Origin: Pseudomonas mucidolens
GTDB lineage: Bacteria; Pseudomonadota; Gammaproteobacteria; Pseudomonadales; Pseudomonadaceae
Length of the DNA stretch: 64,000 nt
Direction of reading: 5' to 3'
NCBI RefSeq assembly: GCF_900106045.1
Contig: NZ_LT629802.1
Coordinates: 2,170,001 to 2,234,000 of the forward strand
Shown: positions 62,232 through 64,000 of the stretch, in pieces
How positions within the stretch are numbered: the stretch's first letter is position 1
How the letters are laid out: each line of letters starts with the position of its first letter
Made by a program: the position numbers and the translations under genes
The notes under the pieces: model-generated
Seen by the model: only the letters and a program-made list of their open reading frames with translations
What the model was told of the DNA's origin: nothing
Database searches by the model: none

Positions 62232-64000
62232 TCACGCGAGGATAATGGCGTCTGCCGACAGGCTATCCAGCCCTACCCCCACCAGGGTCACCGAATCGGC
62301 GCCAAAACTCAGCACCGTATCGCTCCCCACCGTCTTGGCATGCTCAAGGTAGTCGTACTGCCCGTTCACCCCGTCTACTCCCATGAACACCAAGGTGTCC
62401 GTCGATTGGTAGCCGACAACTCGGTCCTGGCCAAAGTGCCCGTCGAACAGCAAGGTATTGCCACCGCCACTCACTTGCAGCAAGTCATTGCCGCCACCGC
62501 CGACCAACACATCGTTGCCTTTGCCACCGATCAGATGATCATTGCCCTCCAGGCCAAACAACCATTGCCCGCTATCGTTGGCCTTGAGCAGGTTGTCGCT
62601 GGCATCGCCCTTGACCGACGAGGCATAGGCGGTGAGGTCGCTGCCCGCCCGCAAGCCTTGATCCGTGACGGTGTGGGTCACATGCTTGGAGAAGAAAAAC
62701 AGGCTGCTTTCCTTGCTCACCAACGCGCCTATATCACGGGTCACGCTGATGCCGCCATGGTCGTCACGGAGGTACAGAGTGCCGGCACCGTCATTGGCAA
62801 CCTCGACGCCTTTCAACGACTGCTGGATGTCCAGGGTGTTGAAGCCCGAACCCCCGAGCAGCATGTTGTAGCCGCCGCTGTCGCGGAAGGTGTCGTTGCC
62901 CGCGCGCCCTTCCAGATAATCGTTGCCCTTGCCGCCCTGGATCAGGTCGCTAGCGTCGCTGCCGATGATGAATGTGCTGCCCTGATGAGTCTCGGCGTTG
63001 CGGTTGAGGTCCTGCACCCAAGTAGTGGCTCGGGCCGGGTCGGACAGGTTGGCAACGATGATGGTCGAGTCACGCGTGGTCAGGTCATAGAACCCGGACT
63101 CAAGAATGCGCGTCATGCCATCACCGTAGCCGGTGGGCAAATGCGAGACCCAGGTCGCCAGGTTGGCGATGGAAAACGGCAGTGCGTTCCACAATGACGA
63201 AGCGTAGTGATCGTTGAAACTGACGATGTTATCCGCGCTGGACGCATGCCCCTGATCGTGTACGCCAAGGGACGATAGAGTGAAGGATGAGCCGTCAAGG
63301 ACACGAAACACCGGGTCGTTTTCATAACCGATGTTCAACACCTTGTCGCCGGCACTTTGGGTCGGTGAGGCATAGGCCACGTAGTTGGCATCCAGGTAGA
63401 ACCCTGACCAGGTGCTGTCGCTCAGGTCCGCCATGCTGTTCACGGCGAGACCACCCAGGCTATGGCCGCTGACCAGTACGTCCTGGCCGCTCAGTCCCTG
63501 GGCACTGGCATATTCGGCAACCTTGCCAAGCAAGGTGCCGAAGGCTTCACCCGAGTAGTTCTTTGCATAGTCCTGTGGACCGAAGGCCGCCAACAGATCG
63601 CTGATCACGTCGCCAATGGAATCCGTGATCAGGGTTTCCCTAGGGCCCGAGGTCCCCCGAAACGCGATACCGATTTCCAGTAGTTTGCCGGCATCGTCGT
63701 ACTTGTCCAGAACCTCCACCTGAGCGCTGGTGTAGCCCGGCTTCTCGCCAAAAAATGTGCCCCGAGCGTCGACCTTCCCCGCGTAATCAAGGGTGCTGGC
63801 GCTGATCGGCGTCCAGCCGGCCTTTTGCACCGCTTCCAGGGCGGCTTTTTCCGAGTCGGGGTTCCAGGGAATTCCCGGGATCACGCCTTGCGAGTCAGTG
63901 CTGCCAAGCAGCGCCTGTACCAGGGTGGCAGGCAACCCGATGCCCATGCCGTGTTGCTGATAGCCCTCGGCAAAGCCATTGTCCAGGTTGTGATAGGAAT
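62232..64000 (-). CDS. RTX lipase/polyurethanase, N-terminus beyond window
   Basis: At least 589 residues are visible; the frame continues to the window edge (SYHNLDNGFAEGYQQHG), so the start lies outside. It follows Pseudomonas TliA/PueA: GVIPGIPWNPDSEKAALEAV, nucleophile elbow VLVSGHSLGGLAVNSMADLS, and HYASSLWNALPF. Two RTX calcium-binding blocks (GGKGNDYLEGRAGNDTF and GLEGNDHLIGGKGNDVLVGG) flank an extra beta segment, making it PueA-like rather than the shorter TliA. The C-terminal SLSADAIILA is a type I secretion signal, so it should leave the cell through an ABC exporter not seen here. Confidence 0.93.
   Translation of the reverse strand, partial: SYHNLDNGFAEGYQQHGMGIGLPATLVQALLGSTDSQGVIPGIPWNPDSEKAALEAVQKAGWTPISASTLDYAGKVDARGTFFGEKPGYTSAQVEVLDKYDDAGKLLEIGIAFRGTSGPRETLITDSIGDVISDLLAAFGPQDYAKNYSGEAFGTLLGKVAEYASAQGLSGQDVLVSGHSLGGLAVNSMADLSDSTWSGFYLDANYVAYASPTQSAGDKVLNIGYENDPVFRVLDGSSFTLSSLGVHDQGHASSADNIVSFNDHYASSLWNALPFSIANLATWVSHLPTGYGDGMTRILESGFYDLTTRDSTIIVANLSDPARATTWVQDLNRNAETHQGSTFIIGSDASDLIQGGKGNDYLEGRAGNDTFRDSGGYNMLLGGSGFNTLDIQQSLKGVEVANDGAGTLYLRDDHGGISVTRDIGALVSKESSLFFFSKHVTHTVTDQGLRAGSDLTAYASSVKGDASDNLLKANDSGQWLFGLEGNDHLIGGKGNDVLVGGGGNDLLQVSGGGNTLLFDGHFGQDRVVGYQSTDTLVFMGVDGVNGQYDYLEHAKTVGSDTVLSFGADSVTLVGVGLDSLSADAIILA

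Overview
This window looks like chromosomal DNA of a fluorescent Pseudomonas (P. fluorescens group). The evidence is a set of typical pseudomonad genes: membrane-bound glucose dehydrogenase followed by an OprB porin, an RTX lipase close to TliA/PueA, a FAN1-type nuclease with its partner helicase, and RlhA. Several inverted pairs of the short REP palindromes common in this genus lie between genes. No tRNA, rRNA or CRISPR array was found.

Layout. 1-7.2 kb: a catabolic block with two LysR regulators, an outer-membrane porin, an MFS transporter that seems to have lost a short internal segment, and a tight operon (Fae-like protein, aldo/keto reductase, succinate-semialdehyde-type dehydrogenase). 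7.2-8.0 kb: an AT-richer gap. 8.0-27.5 kb: the most unusual part, a same-strand accessory cluster. It encodes a 111-aa protein, a membrane-anchored protein, a 1192-aa beta-rich protein, an endonuclease/exonuclease/phosphatase-fold protein, a 3470-aa DUF6603/LysM-like giant, a 156-aa protein ending in five 13-residue CX4C repeats, a short DegT-like PLP enzyme and a protein with weak SelO-like (kinase-fold) features. The last three overlap or nearly overlap and look like a peptide-modification (RiPP-like) operon that I cannot match to a named class.

28-31.8 kb: gcd and oprB for periplasmic glucose oxidation. 32-36.6 kb: a small ArsR-controlled redox operon with a truncated arsR copy, an intact arsR 4 kb away and three copies of one 23-bp operator. 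Between them lie a Tn3-family transposase tail and an orphan Hcp, frameshifted DUF4225 effector and small membrane protein module. 36.8-40.3 kb: a Fur-boxed FtrABCD-type ferrous iron importer. 40.4-49.8 kb: a nine-gene chaperone-usher fimbrial operon flanked by gene debris (a chemotaxis-receptor tail, a cytochrome b561-like fragment and a membrane-protein tail). One pilin gene is broken at a seven-G run.

49.9-64 kb: mostly ordinary core genes: MscS channel, RidA, RlhA, a DMT exporter with a divergent Lrp-type regulator, small acidic proteins, an alpha/beta hydrolase, an iron-sulphur XPD-like helicase coupled to FAN1, a YgdI/R-type lipoprotein, and an RTX lipase whose N-terminus runs off the window.
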